64,000 bases of DNA from Lachnospiraceae bacterium MA2020 (GCA_000746015.1 JQKK01000005.1:1-64000), one strand, 5' to 3'; shown: positions 39,324-48,281, counted from the stretch's first letter. Program-made: numbers and translations. Notes: generated from the sequence alone by a model not told the origin.

Positions 39324-39557
39324 TGATGCCAGGGTCAAAAGTCTTTTCCCATGGCAAGCTGGCTTGCCAGTGGGTAACAGACTTTATGACCCGCCCAAAT
39401 ATGAGTGTGGATGCTACGAACACTTAGCGAACATCAAGTGAGCTTAGTGAGAGTGTATGCAGCGCAGTGGTGCAAAGCAACACGAAAACACGAATATTTG
39501 ATAGGATTGTGGGAGTGCATAGCACGAAACAATCCGTTGGCATCCTTTTGACTTTAA
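39324..39557. repeat. Structured intergenic element (possible mobile repeat or RNA)
   Basis: A compact block with many hairpins. 39332-39392 folds into one long imperfect hairpin: GGGTCA, AAAGTCT, CCCA and TGGCAAGC on the left pair with GCTTGCCA, TGGG, AGACTTT and TGACCC on the right. 39504-39535 forms GGATTGT/ACAATCC with an inner GTGC/GCAC stem. Words near the ends are mutually complementary: GATGCC (39325) with GGCATC (39539), GTCAAAAG (39334) with CTTTTGAC (39545). There is no open frame of note. It resembles a dispersed repeat of Lachnospiraceae from memory only. Confidence 0.55.
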
Positions 39558-39700
39558 TATCATATTATAATATACGAAAAAAATGAGCATTATGTGAAGA
39601 AAATAACATTTTCCCTATACAGAAATAACAATACACGTCTATTCTACACTCTTTTTAAATACTGAATACAAAAAAGTCAGATAAAATGTGTCTGGTCAAT

Positions 39701-39734
39701 AAACAAATTGTTTTAGCGCGTAAACAATTTGTTT
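39701..39734. promoter_or_regulatory. Double operator upstream of the reductase gene
   Basis: Two 13-bp palindromes of the form AAACAA-W-TTGTTT (39701-39713 and 39722-39734) are spaced 21 bp apart, two helical turns, and end 23 bp before the -35 box. They also form one larger inverted repeat with an 8-bp centre. The regulator is unknown. Confidence 0.6.
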
Positions 39735-39757
39735 CGAAAATAACGAAATTTTTTAAA

Positions 39758-39786
39758 TTGACAAAAAAATGACAAAAATATATAGA
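39758..39786 (+). promoter_or_regulatory. Promoter of the FMN/FAD reductase gene
   Basis: TTGACA (39758-39763), 17-bp spacer, TATAGA (39781-39786), 90 bp before the start codon. Confidence 0.7.
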
Positions 39787-39876
39787 TTATTATTAAGTTT
39801 CAATGTATAATTAAATTAAATGTGTCCTATGTGTGAATACATAGTGAATAAAAAATAAATTCAGGGGGTAACCTAT

Positions 39877-42516
39877 ATGTGGAAAAGAAAAGCAGTTAAT
39901 TCTGTTGTTTGTGCAGTTCTTCTTGCAGCTTTGACAATGTCAGCTTGCCAGAGCAACCAGAGTGCACCAGCAACACCAGCTGCATCAGAGAGCGCTGGCA
40001 GCGAAGCTGCAGCAAGTGAAGCAGCAGGAAGTGAAGCAGCTGGCGAGACAGCAGCTGCAGGCGAGTATAAGGATGGAACTTATACAGCATCAGAGCAGGG
40101 ATTTGCTGGTGAAGTATCAGCAACAATCACTGTAGCAGGCGGTAAGATCACAGATGTTAAGATTGAAGGCAAGGATGAGACACCTGATAAGGGTGGCGCT
40201 GCTATTGAAGAGCTGCAGCCAAAGATCCTTGAGGCTCAGTCAGCAGAAGTTGATGCCGTAACAGGAGCAACAATCACATCAGACGCAGTAAAGAAGGCAG
40301 TAAGCGCAGCACTCGAGCAGGCTAAGAGTGGTGAGGCAGCTGACAGCACAGCATCAGCAGGCCCTGCAGCAGTTACTTACACAGCAGGAACCTATACTGG
40401 TACTGGTGATGGTTATAATGGACCGGTTGAAGTAAGTGTTACATTTGGCGATGACAAGATCGAGAATATCGAAGTAACATCCAGCCATGAGACAGAGCAC
40501 GTTGGCTCTCCTGTATTTGACATTATGATCCCTCAGATGATCGAGGCTAATGGTACAGGCGTTGACGCTATCTCTGGAGCAACATTCTCAAGCAGAGCTC
40601 TCAAGACAGCTGTAAATGCAGCAGCTGAAGAAGCAAAGGTTTCTGATGCAAGCGCATTCCAGAAGGCTAATGTTGAGACAAAGGCTGAGGACAATGTTGA
40701 AGATACTTGGGACGTTGTAGTAGTAGGTGCCGGCGGAGCCGGAATCTCAGCAGCAGCTCAGGCAGCTCAGGACGGAAATACTGTTCTCGTTATCGAGAAG
40801 AACGTTGAAATTGGTGGTAACACACTTGTTTCTGGTGGTCAGTATCAGAGTGTTATGAAGTATCTCGTATGGGATAAGGATGATCCTGATGCTACAACAG
40901 GTACAGGTTATGATGGAAAGACTTATGACAAGGTTAAGTCTGTACAGGGTTGTATCGACGAGCTTAAGACTATCTACAACTGGTCTGAGGATGAGTTTGA
41001 TGACAGCTACTACAAGGACAATGAGTATGTAGCAGGTGATATCAAAGAGCTTTCTAAGCACGGCGTACACAAGGACTATCTCCCAGTTCTCCAGGATCTT
41101 AAGAAAGAGATCAAGGAGTATCTTGATTGGGCAGAGCCACAGATCAAGAAGGGAACACCTGAGAGCAAGCTTACACTTTTCTCAACTGTAAACCTTCACA
41201 TCTTCCAGACATACTATGGCGGACTCAGACAGAGTGCTGACAAGTCAGAGTGGATCTACGGAAATGTTGATCTTGTAAAGCAGTTCATCGAAGATGGACA
41301 GGATATCAAGCCATGGCTTGAGGATCTCGGTGCTACATTTGTAGAGGATACACAGCCTACACTTATCGGAGCACTCTGGTATCGTGAGAACCAGTTCATC
41401 GGAGCTAATGTAGACGCTGATGGCGACGGCAAGACAGAAGAGTACGAAGGACGTTGGGGAACATACTTCATGGCTCCAAAGACAGCTCTTCTTAAGGCAA
41501 ACGAGAAGAATGAGATCATGACACGTACAACAGCTAAGGAGCTTATCGTTGAAAACGGTAAGGTAACAGGCGTTAAGGCTGAGCGTGCTGATGGTTCAGA
41601 AGTTGTTGCACACGCATCTAAGGGTGTTGTTCTTGCAACAGGTGGATATGCTGCAAATATCAGCAAGGTTCTTGAGACAAATAAGTACTGGTCAACAGAT
41701 TATCTGTCAGAGAAGACAACTACAACAAACCGTTCATCACTTCAGGGTGATGGTATCACAATGGCTGAGGCAGCAGGTGCTGACGTTACAGGTACAGGCT
41801 GGACACAGCTTATGCCTATCTCTTGGGTAGACAATGGTAACCTTGCATTTGGTGGTGGTGACTATGCTATCTACCTCAATCCTGAGACAGGTAAGAGATT
41901 TGTAGATGAGACATCAGAGCGTGATGTTCTTTCACTTAACGAGTTTAAGAATGGTATTGAGCACAACGGAGTTAAGGGTGTATTTGTAGAGATCGCAAAT
42001 GCAGAAGTACCTATTCCTGGCCCATATCCATACAAGGATGAGGATGTTGAGTGGAGACAGTATGTAAGAACTGTAGATCAGCTCGCTGATCTCTTCAAGG
42101 AGCTTGGACTTCCTACAGATGCTGAGACAGTTAAGGCTACTATCGAGAATTATGATAATGCTATCATGAACGGTGAGCAGCCAGAAGGCGTTGAGAAGAA
42201 GCAGTTCTCAGCACTTATCGGATCAGCTGAAAAGAAGGAAGATGGCTCATACGATGCATCAACATACAAGCTTGACGGCGTTAAGCTTAGAGTAAGACTT
42301 CTTGCTCCTTCAACTCACCACACAATGGGTGGTCTTGTAGTTGATACAGAGCGTCACGTTCTTGATAAGGACGGCAAGGCTATTGAAGGTCTTTACGCTG
42401 CAGGTGAGGTTACAGGTGGTATCCACGCTGGTAACCGTCTTGGTGGTAACGCTATTACTGAAATCATCGTTTCAGGTAGAACAGCTGCAAAGGCAATTAC
42501 AGCAGACAATAAGTAA
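39877..42516 (+). CDS. Extracytoplasmic FMN/FAD fumarate-reductase-like flavoprotein (lipoprotein)
   Basis: 879 residues. A signal sequence ends in the lipobox SAC (Cys24). After an Ala/Ser/Glu linker come two FMN-binding domains, each with a flavinylation motif: DAVTGAT (Thr132) and DAISGAT (Thr236), where ApbE attaches FMN in this family. From ~278 follows the FAD-binding reductase domain (VVVVGAGGAGISAA), with catalytic-type residues in ETSERDV, THHTMGG and GNRLGGNA. Homologues reduce fumarate, urocanate or related acceptors outside the cell; the substrate here cannot be told. GGGGGT precedes the ATG. Strong codon bias suggests high expression. Confidence 0.88.
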   Translation: MWKRKAVNSVVCAVLLAALTMSACQSNQSAPATPAASESAGSEAAASEAAGSEAAGETAAAGEYKDGTYTASEQGFAGEVSATITVAGGKITDVKIEGKDETPDKGGAAIEELQPKILEAQSAEVDAVTGATITSDAVKKAVSAALEQAKSGEAADSTASAGPAAVTYTAGTYTGTGDGYNGPVEVSVTFGDDKIENIEVTSSHETEHVGSPVFDIMIPQMIEANGTGVDAISGATFSSRALKTAVNAAAEEAKVSDASAFQKANVETKAEDNVEDTWDVVVVGAGGAGISAAAQAAQDGNTVLVIEKNVEIGGNTLVSGGQYQSVMKYLVWDKDDPDATTGTGYDGKTYDKVKSVQGCIDELKTIYNWSEDEFDDSYYKDNEYVAGDIKELSKHGVHKDYLPVLQDLKKEIKEYLDWAEPQIKKGTPESKLTLFSTVNLHIFQTYYGGLRQSADKSEWIYGNVDLVKQFIEDGQDIKPWLEDLGATFVEDTQPTLIGALWYRENQFIGANVDADGDGKTEEYEGRWGTYFMAPKTALLKANEKNEIMTRTTAKELIVENGKVTGVKAERADGSEVVAHASKGVVLATGGYAANISKVLETNKYWSTDYLSEKTTTTNRSSLQGDGITMAEAAGADVTGTGWTQLMPISWVDNGNLAFGGGDYAIYLNPETGKRFVDETSERDVLSLNEFKNGIEHNGVKGVFVEIANAEVPIPGPYPYKDEDVEWRQYVRTVDQLADLFKELGLPTDAETVKATIENYDNAIMNGEQPEGVEKKQFSALIGSAEKKEDGSYDASTYKLDGVKLRVRLLAPSTHHTMGGLVVDTERHVLDKDGKAIEGLYAAGEVTGGIHAGNRLGGNAITEIIVSGRTAAKAITADNK

Positions 42517-42538
42517 TTCAAACAAAATATAAACAAAA

Positions 42539-42570
42539 GCCCCGGAGCATTTGCTCCGGGGTTTTTGCTG
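42539..42570. terminator. Terminator after the reductase gene
   Basis: GCCCCGGAGCATTTGCTCCGGGG forms a strong stem (CCCCGGAGCA with TGCTCCGGGG) followed by TTTTTG. It lies between two converging genes. Confidence 0.85.
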
Positions 42571-42571
42571 T

Positions 42572-44653
42572 TTAAGGATTACTTTTATTAGCGATCCTCT
42601 TTAGATATGAGTTGGAGGTGAACTTGTAAACACTGAAATATATTATTGAGTAAGTACAAAAGCTTAAGATGGTTGTCATTATGATTATGCTTTTGTTACA
42701 TACTATCGAAAATGCAAGCAGGCGGTAAAGGATAGGAGTCAAAAACAGTAAATGCAGTCCGGATATAATTATCGGAGAGAAAAAGGTCAATAAAAGCTGG
42801 AAATTTACTGTAGAATGAATGCCGTTAAGGCTTAAGCCTACCTTACGCATGATGTCAAACTGACTACTGTCCTCGTATCCTTCGGAAATCTGCTTGTAGT
42901 ATATTATCAATGATGCCATGAGTATAAATATCAAGCTGACGATGAATGCCAAAAACAAAAGACCACCGCTCAGACCGGAAAGTTTATCGGACTTTTCAAC
43001 TCGTGTAGCGCAGGAAAGCTCTGATGATATATGGTCGATCGACGATTCGAGGTCTGACAGTATCGCATTGCCGATACTAAGCTGATCTTCCTTGCTGACT
43101 GAAAGCGAAACATCATATTCTTTATAATAAGTGACATAGCCGTAAGAGGTCTTACCGGTAACATCCGTGCCAAGAAAGGAAGAAATATCCGGAACTACAA
43201 CATAACATTCCTTGATACCTGAGCCTTCGGGATAAGTGTTGTTATACTTCAGCTCTGTAAGAGGCGGGATGGTATCTGTTGTTTTAATTGCATAAGTGTG
43301 TCCGTCGCATCCTACAAGTGAAAGTACTTTATCCGTATAGCCTGCTGTCTTTGACATTATGAGAACGGTATTGTCATCAAGAGTGATATCTGTTTTGCAA
43401 AGCTTGTTGTAGTCATCAAGTGAGATCACTCTGATATCTACCAGATCATCATTGTTCGGGAAGAACTTTTTAGGTCTGGAATTTTGAAATTCCTGCGAGT
43501 AGACATTTGCACTCATGTCAATTATGCCGGCCGAATAGGCGGAAGTTGCTGTCGCCGACAGAAGAGATGAGGCTTGCGATGTAAGTCCATGACTTTCGAG
43601 AGTTTTTTCAATCGTCTCTGCGTTAGAATTGTCTATCGAGGTATCTTCTTTTGCCTGCATAACAATACTCAGGTCGTTAGGATAATGTGAGCTGAGCATG
43701 GTGCTGCATCCACGGTAAAAAGCAAATGAAAAGGTAAGTGTAAGCAATACAAATGTTGCCAGGATACAGATGGATGCAAGACCGGAGCCGTTGCGATGCA
43801 TTCTATGTTTTAGTGATGAAATGGTAATAAAGTGTTTAGGTGTAAAATAAAATTCTGAATTCTGCTGTAGCTTTTGGCAAAAGTAAATTGAACCGGCTAC
43901 AAACAGCAGATAAGTACTGATAATAATTCCGCAAGTAAGGTTAAAGCAGGTAAGTGAATGGTTAGTTGGAGACTCACCTCTTGAGCCTACCCAAAATGAT
44001 GCAAGATAAGAGCAGGTGAGTATAAACAAGCCAATGACTGTTGAGAGTTTTGGGTGCCTGAGTGGGGTGTCTCCATAATGTGAAGTCTGCAGCAGATCGA
44101 CAGTACTGTTTTTTAAAAGTTTCACTGAATCACATAAAAACAATATCAGGAATGTGAATGCATACCATATGACGGTAACAAAAGCGGCAGCAAGATCAAG
44201 GTGAAGAGAGTAGCTGATATTACCTTTCATGATACGAATGAGACTTGTTTCGGCAAGTTTAAACAGTAAGGAGCCGATAAACAGTCCGCTGAATATCACA
44301 ATTCCGTATGTCAGGAGATTTTCAAGGAACAAGAGTGGGATCATGGCAATGCGTCCAATCCCCAGGACATTATAGAGACCAAATTCGGGGGCTCTGTTTT
44401 TAAATAAGGTGGTATTGGTATATATTAAAAATGGAATGGAGAAAAAGCCAATTAGTATTGCACTGTATTTTAAGAGAACGACCAGTGCAACACCGCCTGC
44501 CGGCAGCTGCTCGATGGCAGACGAACCGGATAGTGCATAAAGTATGAAGAAAACTGCAGTCATGATAACACCGGATAGGATGTGGGGGATGAATAAAGGT
44601 TTATTTTTAATGATGCTACTGACTGCAAGTTTTGAATAAAGCTTTAATTTCAA
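42572..44653 (-). CDS. BceB-type ABC transporter permease (FtsX family)
   Basis: 693 residues, about ten transmembrane helices, with a large extracellular domain (~315-525) between the first seven and last three helices. This architecture, with an FtsX domain, is typical of BceB permeases that remove peptide antibiotics such as bacitracin from their targets and act as the sensor for the paired kinase. It overlaps the ATPase gene by four bases. The peptide recognised is unknown. Confidence 0.88.
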   Translation of the reverse strand: MKLKLYSKLAVSSIIKNKPLFIPHILSGVIMTAVFFILYALSGSSAIEQLPAGGVALVVLLKYSAILIGFFSIPFLIYTNTTLFKNRAPEFGLYNVLGIGRIAMIPLLFLENLLTYGIVIFSGLFIGSLLFKLAETSLIRIMKGNISYSLHLDLAAAFVTVIWYAFTFLILFLCDSVKLLKNSTVDLLQTSHYGDTPLRHPKLSTVIGLFILTCSYLASFWVGSRGESPTNHSLTCFNLTCGIIISTYLLFVAGSIYFCQKLQQNSEFYFTPKHFITISSLKHRMHRNGSGLASICILATFVLLTLTFSFAFYRGCSTMLSSHYPNDLSIVMQAKEDTSIDNSNAETIEKTLESHGLTSQASSLLSATATSAYSAGIIDMSANVYSQEFQNSRPKKFFPNNDDLVDIRVISLDDYNKLCKTDITLDDNTVLIMSKTAGYTDKVLSLVGCDGHTYAIKTTDTIPPLTELKYNNTYPEGSGIKECYVVVPDISSFLGTDVTGKTSYGYVTYYKEYDVSLSVSKEDQLSIGNAILSDLESSIDHISSELSCATRVEKSDKLSGLSGGLLFLAFIVSLIFILMASLIIYYKQISEGYEDSSQFDIMRKVGLSLNGIHSTVNFQLLLTFFSPIIISGLHLLFLTPILYRLLAFSIVCNKSIIIMTTILSFCTYSIIYFSVYKFTSNSYLKRIANKSNP

Positions 44654-45432
44654 TTTGCAATCCTCCTTATTGGTGAAGGTGCCTTAGACATCAATACAGT
44701 AAGTGTTTTTGATATAGTGTTGTATAGCTCGTCATTACTTGCCGTGCCGCGATAGATCTGATGGAATATAGCGCCATCCTTTATGAAAAGAATACGGTTG
44801 GCATGACTTGCAGCTGAGATGGAGTGGGTAACCATGATGATAGTCTGCCCGTTCTCGTTGATCTCATTGAAAAGATTTAAGAGCTCATCAGCTGAGCGGG
44901 AGTCAAGCGCACCGGTAGGCTCATCTGCCAAGATGAGGTCAGGATAAGTGATGAGGGCGCGGGCTACAGCAGCACGCTGTTTCTGTCCACCGGAAACCTC
45001 GTAAGGATAGTTTTTAAGGATGCGCCCGATGCCGAGAGATGGAATTAAAGCATTGAGTCGACGTTTCATCTCGTGGAGAGGTGTGTTGTTAAGAACCAGA
45101 GGTAGATAGATGTTTTCCTCGAGTGTCAAAGTATCTAGAAGATGGAAATCCTGGAAAACAAATCCGAGGTGTGAGCGTCTGAAAGCTGCCATCTTGTGAT
45201 CCGGAATTTTGGTAAAGTCTGTTCCCTTCAGAAGGATATTTCCACTGGTTGGAGTATCAAGAGCGGCTATGGCATTAAGGAGAGTAGACTTACCTGAGCC
45301 TGACTCTCCCATGATCGCGATATATTCGCCCTCCTCTACGGAAAAGCTGATATTGTTAAGTGCAGTTACGGCATTTGACTTAAATGCAGATGAATAGATT
45401 TTTTTCAAAGAATTAACTTCAAGTAAGCTCAT
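44650..45432 (-). CDS. BceA-type ABC transporter ATP-binding protein
   Basis: 260 residues. Walker A GESGSGKSTLLNAIAALD, Q-loop GFVFQDFHLL, signature VSGGQKQRAAVARAL and Walker B LILADEPTGALD are intact. The MacB/LolD-like sequence and the adjacent permease make it the energy-supplying half of a Bce transporter. GGAGGT precedes the ATG. A BceR-type operator lies ~100 bp upstream. Confidence 0.93.
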   Translation of the reverse strand: MSLLEVNSLKKIYSSAFKSNAVTALNNISFSVEEGEYIAIMGESGSGKSTLLNAIAALDTPTSGNILLKGTDFTKIPDHKMAAFRRSHLGFVFQDFHLLDTLTLEENIYLPLVLNNTPLHEMKRRLNALIPSLGIGRILKNYPYEVSGGQKQRAAVARALITYPDLILADEPTGALDSRSADELLNLFNEINENGQTIIMVTHSISAASHANRILFIKDGAIFHQIYRGTASNDELYNTISKTLTVLMSKAPSPIRRIAN

Positions 45433-45474
45433 ATTTGTACCTCCAAGTGATTTGATAAGTTATCTTATGGTCAT

Positions 45475-45548
45475 AGTATATCCCCGTCTAGTCAATCTAT
45501 TCCATCGAATAGTCTTACAGTAAGAGCGTTAAACTTACATTTTTGTAA
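45475..45548 (-). promoter_or_regulatory. bceAB-like promoter with BceR-type operator
   Basis: The perfect inverted repeat TTACA-TTTT-TGTAA (45535-45548) matches the BceR-type consensus TNACA-N4-TGTAA. A second, compressed CTTACTGTAAG lies nearby (45513-45523 region of the minus strand). A -10-like TATACT (minus, 45480-45475) has no good -35, as expected for an activated promoter. The operator overlaps the 3' end of the kinase gene. Confidence 0.65.
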
Positions 45549-46533
45549 GATTTGAAAACTGATCAAGTGAAATACGGATCGTTGTCCCGACATTGACTTC
45601 AGACTCAGCCGAAATATCAAGATGAAGATTGGAACATATCTTTTTACATAAGAACAGCCCAAGTCCGCTTGATGACGGATTTGAATGACCGTTAAAACCG
45701 CTGTAACCTTTGTCAAATATGCGAGGGAGGTCACTTGGAGCAATACCGATACCGGTATCTTTGATGCAAAGGACATTGTCGTTTTCGAGGTAGATGGATA
45801 TGGATCCATTTGGTGTGTATTTTAGAGCATTTGAAAGTATCTGTGTAATTACGAAAGAAAACCACTTACCGTCGGTTATGATAGTTTTTTCGAGCGGTTC
45901 ATAATTAAGCTGCAGTTTTTTAAGGATAAAGTCGCCTCGTAAGTCTTTTATACAGGACGAGATAAGCTTGTTTAGATCGATAGACTCAAAGACATAGTCA
46001 GTCTGATCGGACTCGGAACGGATATATGTAAGCACCATATCAACATAATGCTCGATATGTATAAGCTCAGAATTCAGCTTGCGCGAGATGGGTGAGTCAG
46101 TATGCTCGAGCATGAGATGCATCGACGCAATAGGTGTTTTGATCTGATGTATCCAGAGAGTAAAGTAGTTGAGCATCTGAGAAAAAGACGAGTCATATCT
46201 GCTTTCAAGATCGGCATAGTCGGTGCAGGCTATATCCATGATATGATAAAAATCTTTTTTTATCGGAGGATACAACGCATGTGGCTTGGTAAAATTTCGA
46301 ATCTGATCGATACACAAAAATGAGGAAATGCGCTGATGGGACCATAAAGATCTGCAAAACAAGTAGAGGAAAAAAGCTATATTTATCACACTGCTCAAAA
46401 TAACAGGATATAATACCGCCTCAAAAGGCAACTGATACAGATAGAATACAAGGAAGAATATAGCGTAGTTGATGATAGTGATATAAAGTATGGAAATATG
46501 TTGTTTAATATAATCGAAAAAGAAAGCTCTCAT
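45535..46533 (-). CDS. BceS-type sensor histidine kinase
   Basis: 332 residues. Two N-terminal transmembrane helices (~12-65) are joined by only a few external residues, so there is no sensor domain of its own; this intramembrane-sensing design is typical of BceS kinases. The H-box is LWIHQIKTPIASMHLML, and the ATPase domain has ILSNALKYTPNG, IKDTGIGI and GLGLFLCKKI. It follows the regulator gene by four bases. Confidence 0.9.
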   Translation of the reverse strand: MRAFFFDYIKQHISILYITIINYAIFFLVFYLYQLPFEAVLYPVILSSVINIAFFLYLFCRSLWSHQRISSFLCIDQIRNFTKPHALYPPIKKDFYHIMDIACTDYADLESRYDSSFSQMLNYFTLWIHQIKTPIASMHLMLEHTDSPISRKLNSELIHIEHYVDMVLTYIRSESDQTDYVFESIDLNKLISSCIKDLRGDFILKKLQLNYEPLEKTIITDGKWFSFVITQILSNALKYTPNGSISIYLENDNVLCIKDTGIGIAPSDLPRIFDKGYSGFNGHSNPSSSGLGLFLCKKICSNLHLDISAESEVNVGTTIRISLDQFSNLTKM

Positions 46534-46537
46534 CTTT

Positions 46538-47215
46538 TTAATCCTTTATGATATATCCCACTCCAAACTGGGTAGAAATAAAGTCATCAAGACCGTATTT
46601 TGATAGTTTTTTACGGATACGGTTGATATTGACGGTCAGTGTGTTGTCATCGATAAAAGCTTCGGATTCCCAAAGCATGTCCATGATACGTTCCCTGCTG
46701 ACTATAGAGTTTTTGTTTTCCATAAGTAAAGACAGGATCTTAAATTCATTTTTAGTCAGATCGATAGTGTTGCAGTCGTATATGATGGAATTTTTTCCGA
46801 TGTCGAGAACAGCGCCCCTGCATTCAAGCATAGGCAGAGATATGGAAAGGTCATAAGTGCGGCGGAGCAAAGCCTGTATTTTTGTGATCAGATAATCACT
46901 GTTGAAAGGCTTGGCAATATAATCATCACCACCGATGGTAATACCCATTATCATATTCATATCATCGTTTGCTGAGGAGAGAAAAAGTATCGGAACATTG
47001 GAGATTTTTCTGATCTCCTGACACCAGTGATAGCCGTTGAAAAAAGGCAGATTGATATCCATGATAACGAGATGCGGCTGAATTTTATAGTAGTCGTCCA
47101 TTACTTTTTGAAAATCAGAAGGTCTATAAAATTCAAGATTCCATACAACAGCTTTTTCTTTTACAGATTCAAAAATATTCTCTTCGTCTTCCACCATTAA
47201 AATTTTATAGTTCAT
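46538..47215 (-). CDS. BceR-type response regulator (OmpR family)
   Basis: 225 residues. Receiver domain with acidic pocket (EDEEN), phospho-acceptor Asp in LVIMDINLPFFNGY, and Lys in YIAKPFN; C-terminal winged helix ending VNINRIRKKLSKYGLDDFISTQFGVGYII. It should bind the 45535 operator and raise transporter expression. ATG 47215 is chosen because GAGG is well spaced; an upstream GTG adds four residues. Confidence 0.92.
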   Translation of the reverse strand: MNYKILMVEDEENIFESVKEKAVVWNLEFYRPSDFQKVMDDYYKIQPHLVIMDINLPFFNGYHWCQEIRKISNVPILFLSSANDDMNMIMGITIGGDDYIAKPFNSDYLITKIQALLRRTYDLSISLPMLECRGAVLDIGKNSIIYDCNTIDLTKNEFKILSLLMENKNSIVSRERIMDMLWESEAFIDDNTLTVNINRIRKKLSKYGLDDFISTQFGVGYIIKD

Positions 47216-47422
47216 AAAAAACCTCACATTATAATTGCGTTTGTTTAATTAGTTATAAAAACAATTGGATAAAAGAAAATACTGCTTGTTTTCGATGATA
47301 TAACACGGAAAAAAATAAGTCAATCAGCTACAGATAAAAGCCAAACTAAGGCATTTTTCAATAAGTTGGCGGTGTTGATATACAGTAATCCTGGCGCAGG
47401 AAGTGTGATTGCCGGAATAATG

Positions 47423-47451
47423 TTCAAACAATAGGGTTGTTATGCTATAAT
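47423..47451 (+). promoter_or_regulatory. Promoter upstream of the cobI-like gene
   Basis: TTCAAA (47423-47428), 17-bp spacer, TATAAT (47446-47451). It should transcribe the 14-codon frame and the methyltransferase gene. Confidence 0.55.
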
Positions 47452-47485
47452 TCGAGTATTACTTTCTGGAAAGGAAAATACTATT

Positions 47486-47530
47486 ATGGACTATAGGAAG
47501 TATCAGCCGATCGATTTATTTTCAAGGTAA
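47486..47530 (+). other. 14-codon open frame resembling a LeuA N-terminus
   Basis: ATG with a good GGAAAGGA upstream encodes MDYRKYQPIDLFSR and stops. The first nine residues resemble the usual start of 2-isopropylmalate synthase (MDYRKYQPI...), but no leuA follows. It may be a gene remnant or a leader peptide; chance is possible. Confidence 0.3.
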
Positions 47531-47579
47531 ATAAGAATAAGTATGATCTTGTGGAGTTAATTAAAAGGAGCATAGAATA

Positions 47580-48281
47580 TTGGCAAACGTTACTAAAGGC
47601 AAAATCTATGGAGTAGGGGTAGGCCCGGGAGATCCGGAGCTCTTGACTTTGAAAGCCGTGAGGATAATTGAAGAGGCAGATGTGATCGCTTTTCCTATGG
47701 ATAATAGTGGAAAAAGCGTAGCTTACGATATAGCTCAAAAGGCAGTAAATATAAACGATAAAGAAGTTCTTGGCATGAATTTTCCTATGACGAGGGATAA
47801 AGAAGAGCTTGAAAGATCATGGGAAAGCATTACGGACTGGGTAGAGAAGACCTTAAATGAGGGCAAAAATATCGCTTTTTTAAGCCTCGGAGATGTGAGC
47901 CTTTACAGTACATGGGGATACCTGAGAGACAGGATAAGGGAAAGAGGATTTGAAGTGGAGTCTGTCGCAGGGATAACAGCAATGAGTGCAGTGGCGGCGA
48001 AACTTGAGAGAAATCTGACCGACAGGGACGAGCCTCTTGTGGTCATACCGGCATCTGTCTCGGACTCAGAACTGGAAGAACTACTAAAATTAAAAGGTGG
48101 AAAGGTCATAATGAAAGCCGGAAAACACCTCAATGAAGTGATAGCAAAACTTGAGCAGGACGGCCGTGCGGACAGATCGGGAATGGTGATCAATTGTGGC
48201 ATGAGCAGCGAGCAGATATATACGTCTCTCGAAGATATAAAAGATGCAGAAGGGTATTTTGCAACTATATTAGTTAAATGA
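47580..48281 (+). CDS. cobI: Precorrin-2/cobalt-factor II C20-methyltransferase-like protein
   Basis: 233 residues. The tetrapyrrole methylase fold shows GVGVGPGDPELLTLKAVRII and the SAM-binding IAFLSLGDVSLYSTWGYL. CobI/CbiL adds the C20 methyl group in cobalamin synthesis. Translation starts at TTG with AAAGGAG upstream. No other cobalamin genes are in the window, so its pathway role is inferred from family; assignment to CobI or CbiL is not resolved. Confidence 0.75.
   Translation: MANVTKGKIYGVGVGPGDPELLTLKAVRIIEEADVIAFPMDNSGKSVAYDIAQKAVNINDKEVLGMNFPMTRDKEELERSWESITDWVEKTLNEGKNIAFLSLGDVSLYSTWGYLRDRIRERGFEVESVAGITAMSAVAAKLERNLTDRDEPLVVIPASVSDSELEELLKLKGGKVIMKAGKHLNEVIAKLEQDGRADRSGMVINCGMSSEQIYTSLEDIKDAEGYFATILVK

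Larger units (their letters stand above)
47216..47579. other. Intergenic region, 47.2-47.6 kb
   Basis: About 360 bp between the divergent regulator and cobI-like genes. It holds the presumed regulator promoter on the minus strand (not resolved), a + strand promoter at 47423-47451, and a 14-codon open frame at 47486-47530. Nothing else was recognised. Confidence 0.5.

Noticed and set aside
30503-40000. tRNA-Arg attachment site with flanking direct repeat
   Set aside because: By eye I found no second copy of the tRNA 3' end to the right, so no att site is claimed.
45433-45534. TTGACT-like -35 on the minus strand near 45488-45493 as the bceA promoter
   Set aside because: Its distance to the TATACT -10 is only nine bases, too short for a sigma-A promoter.
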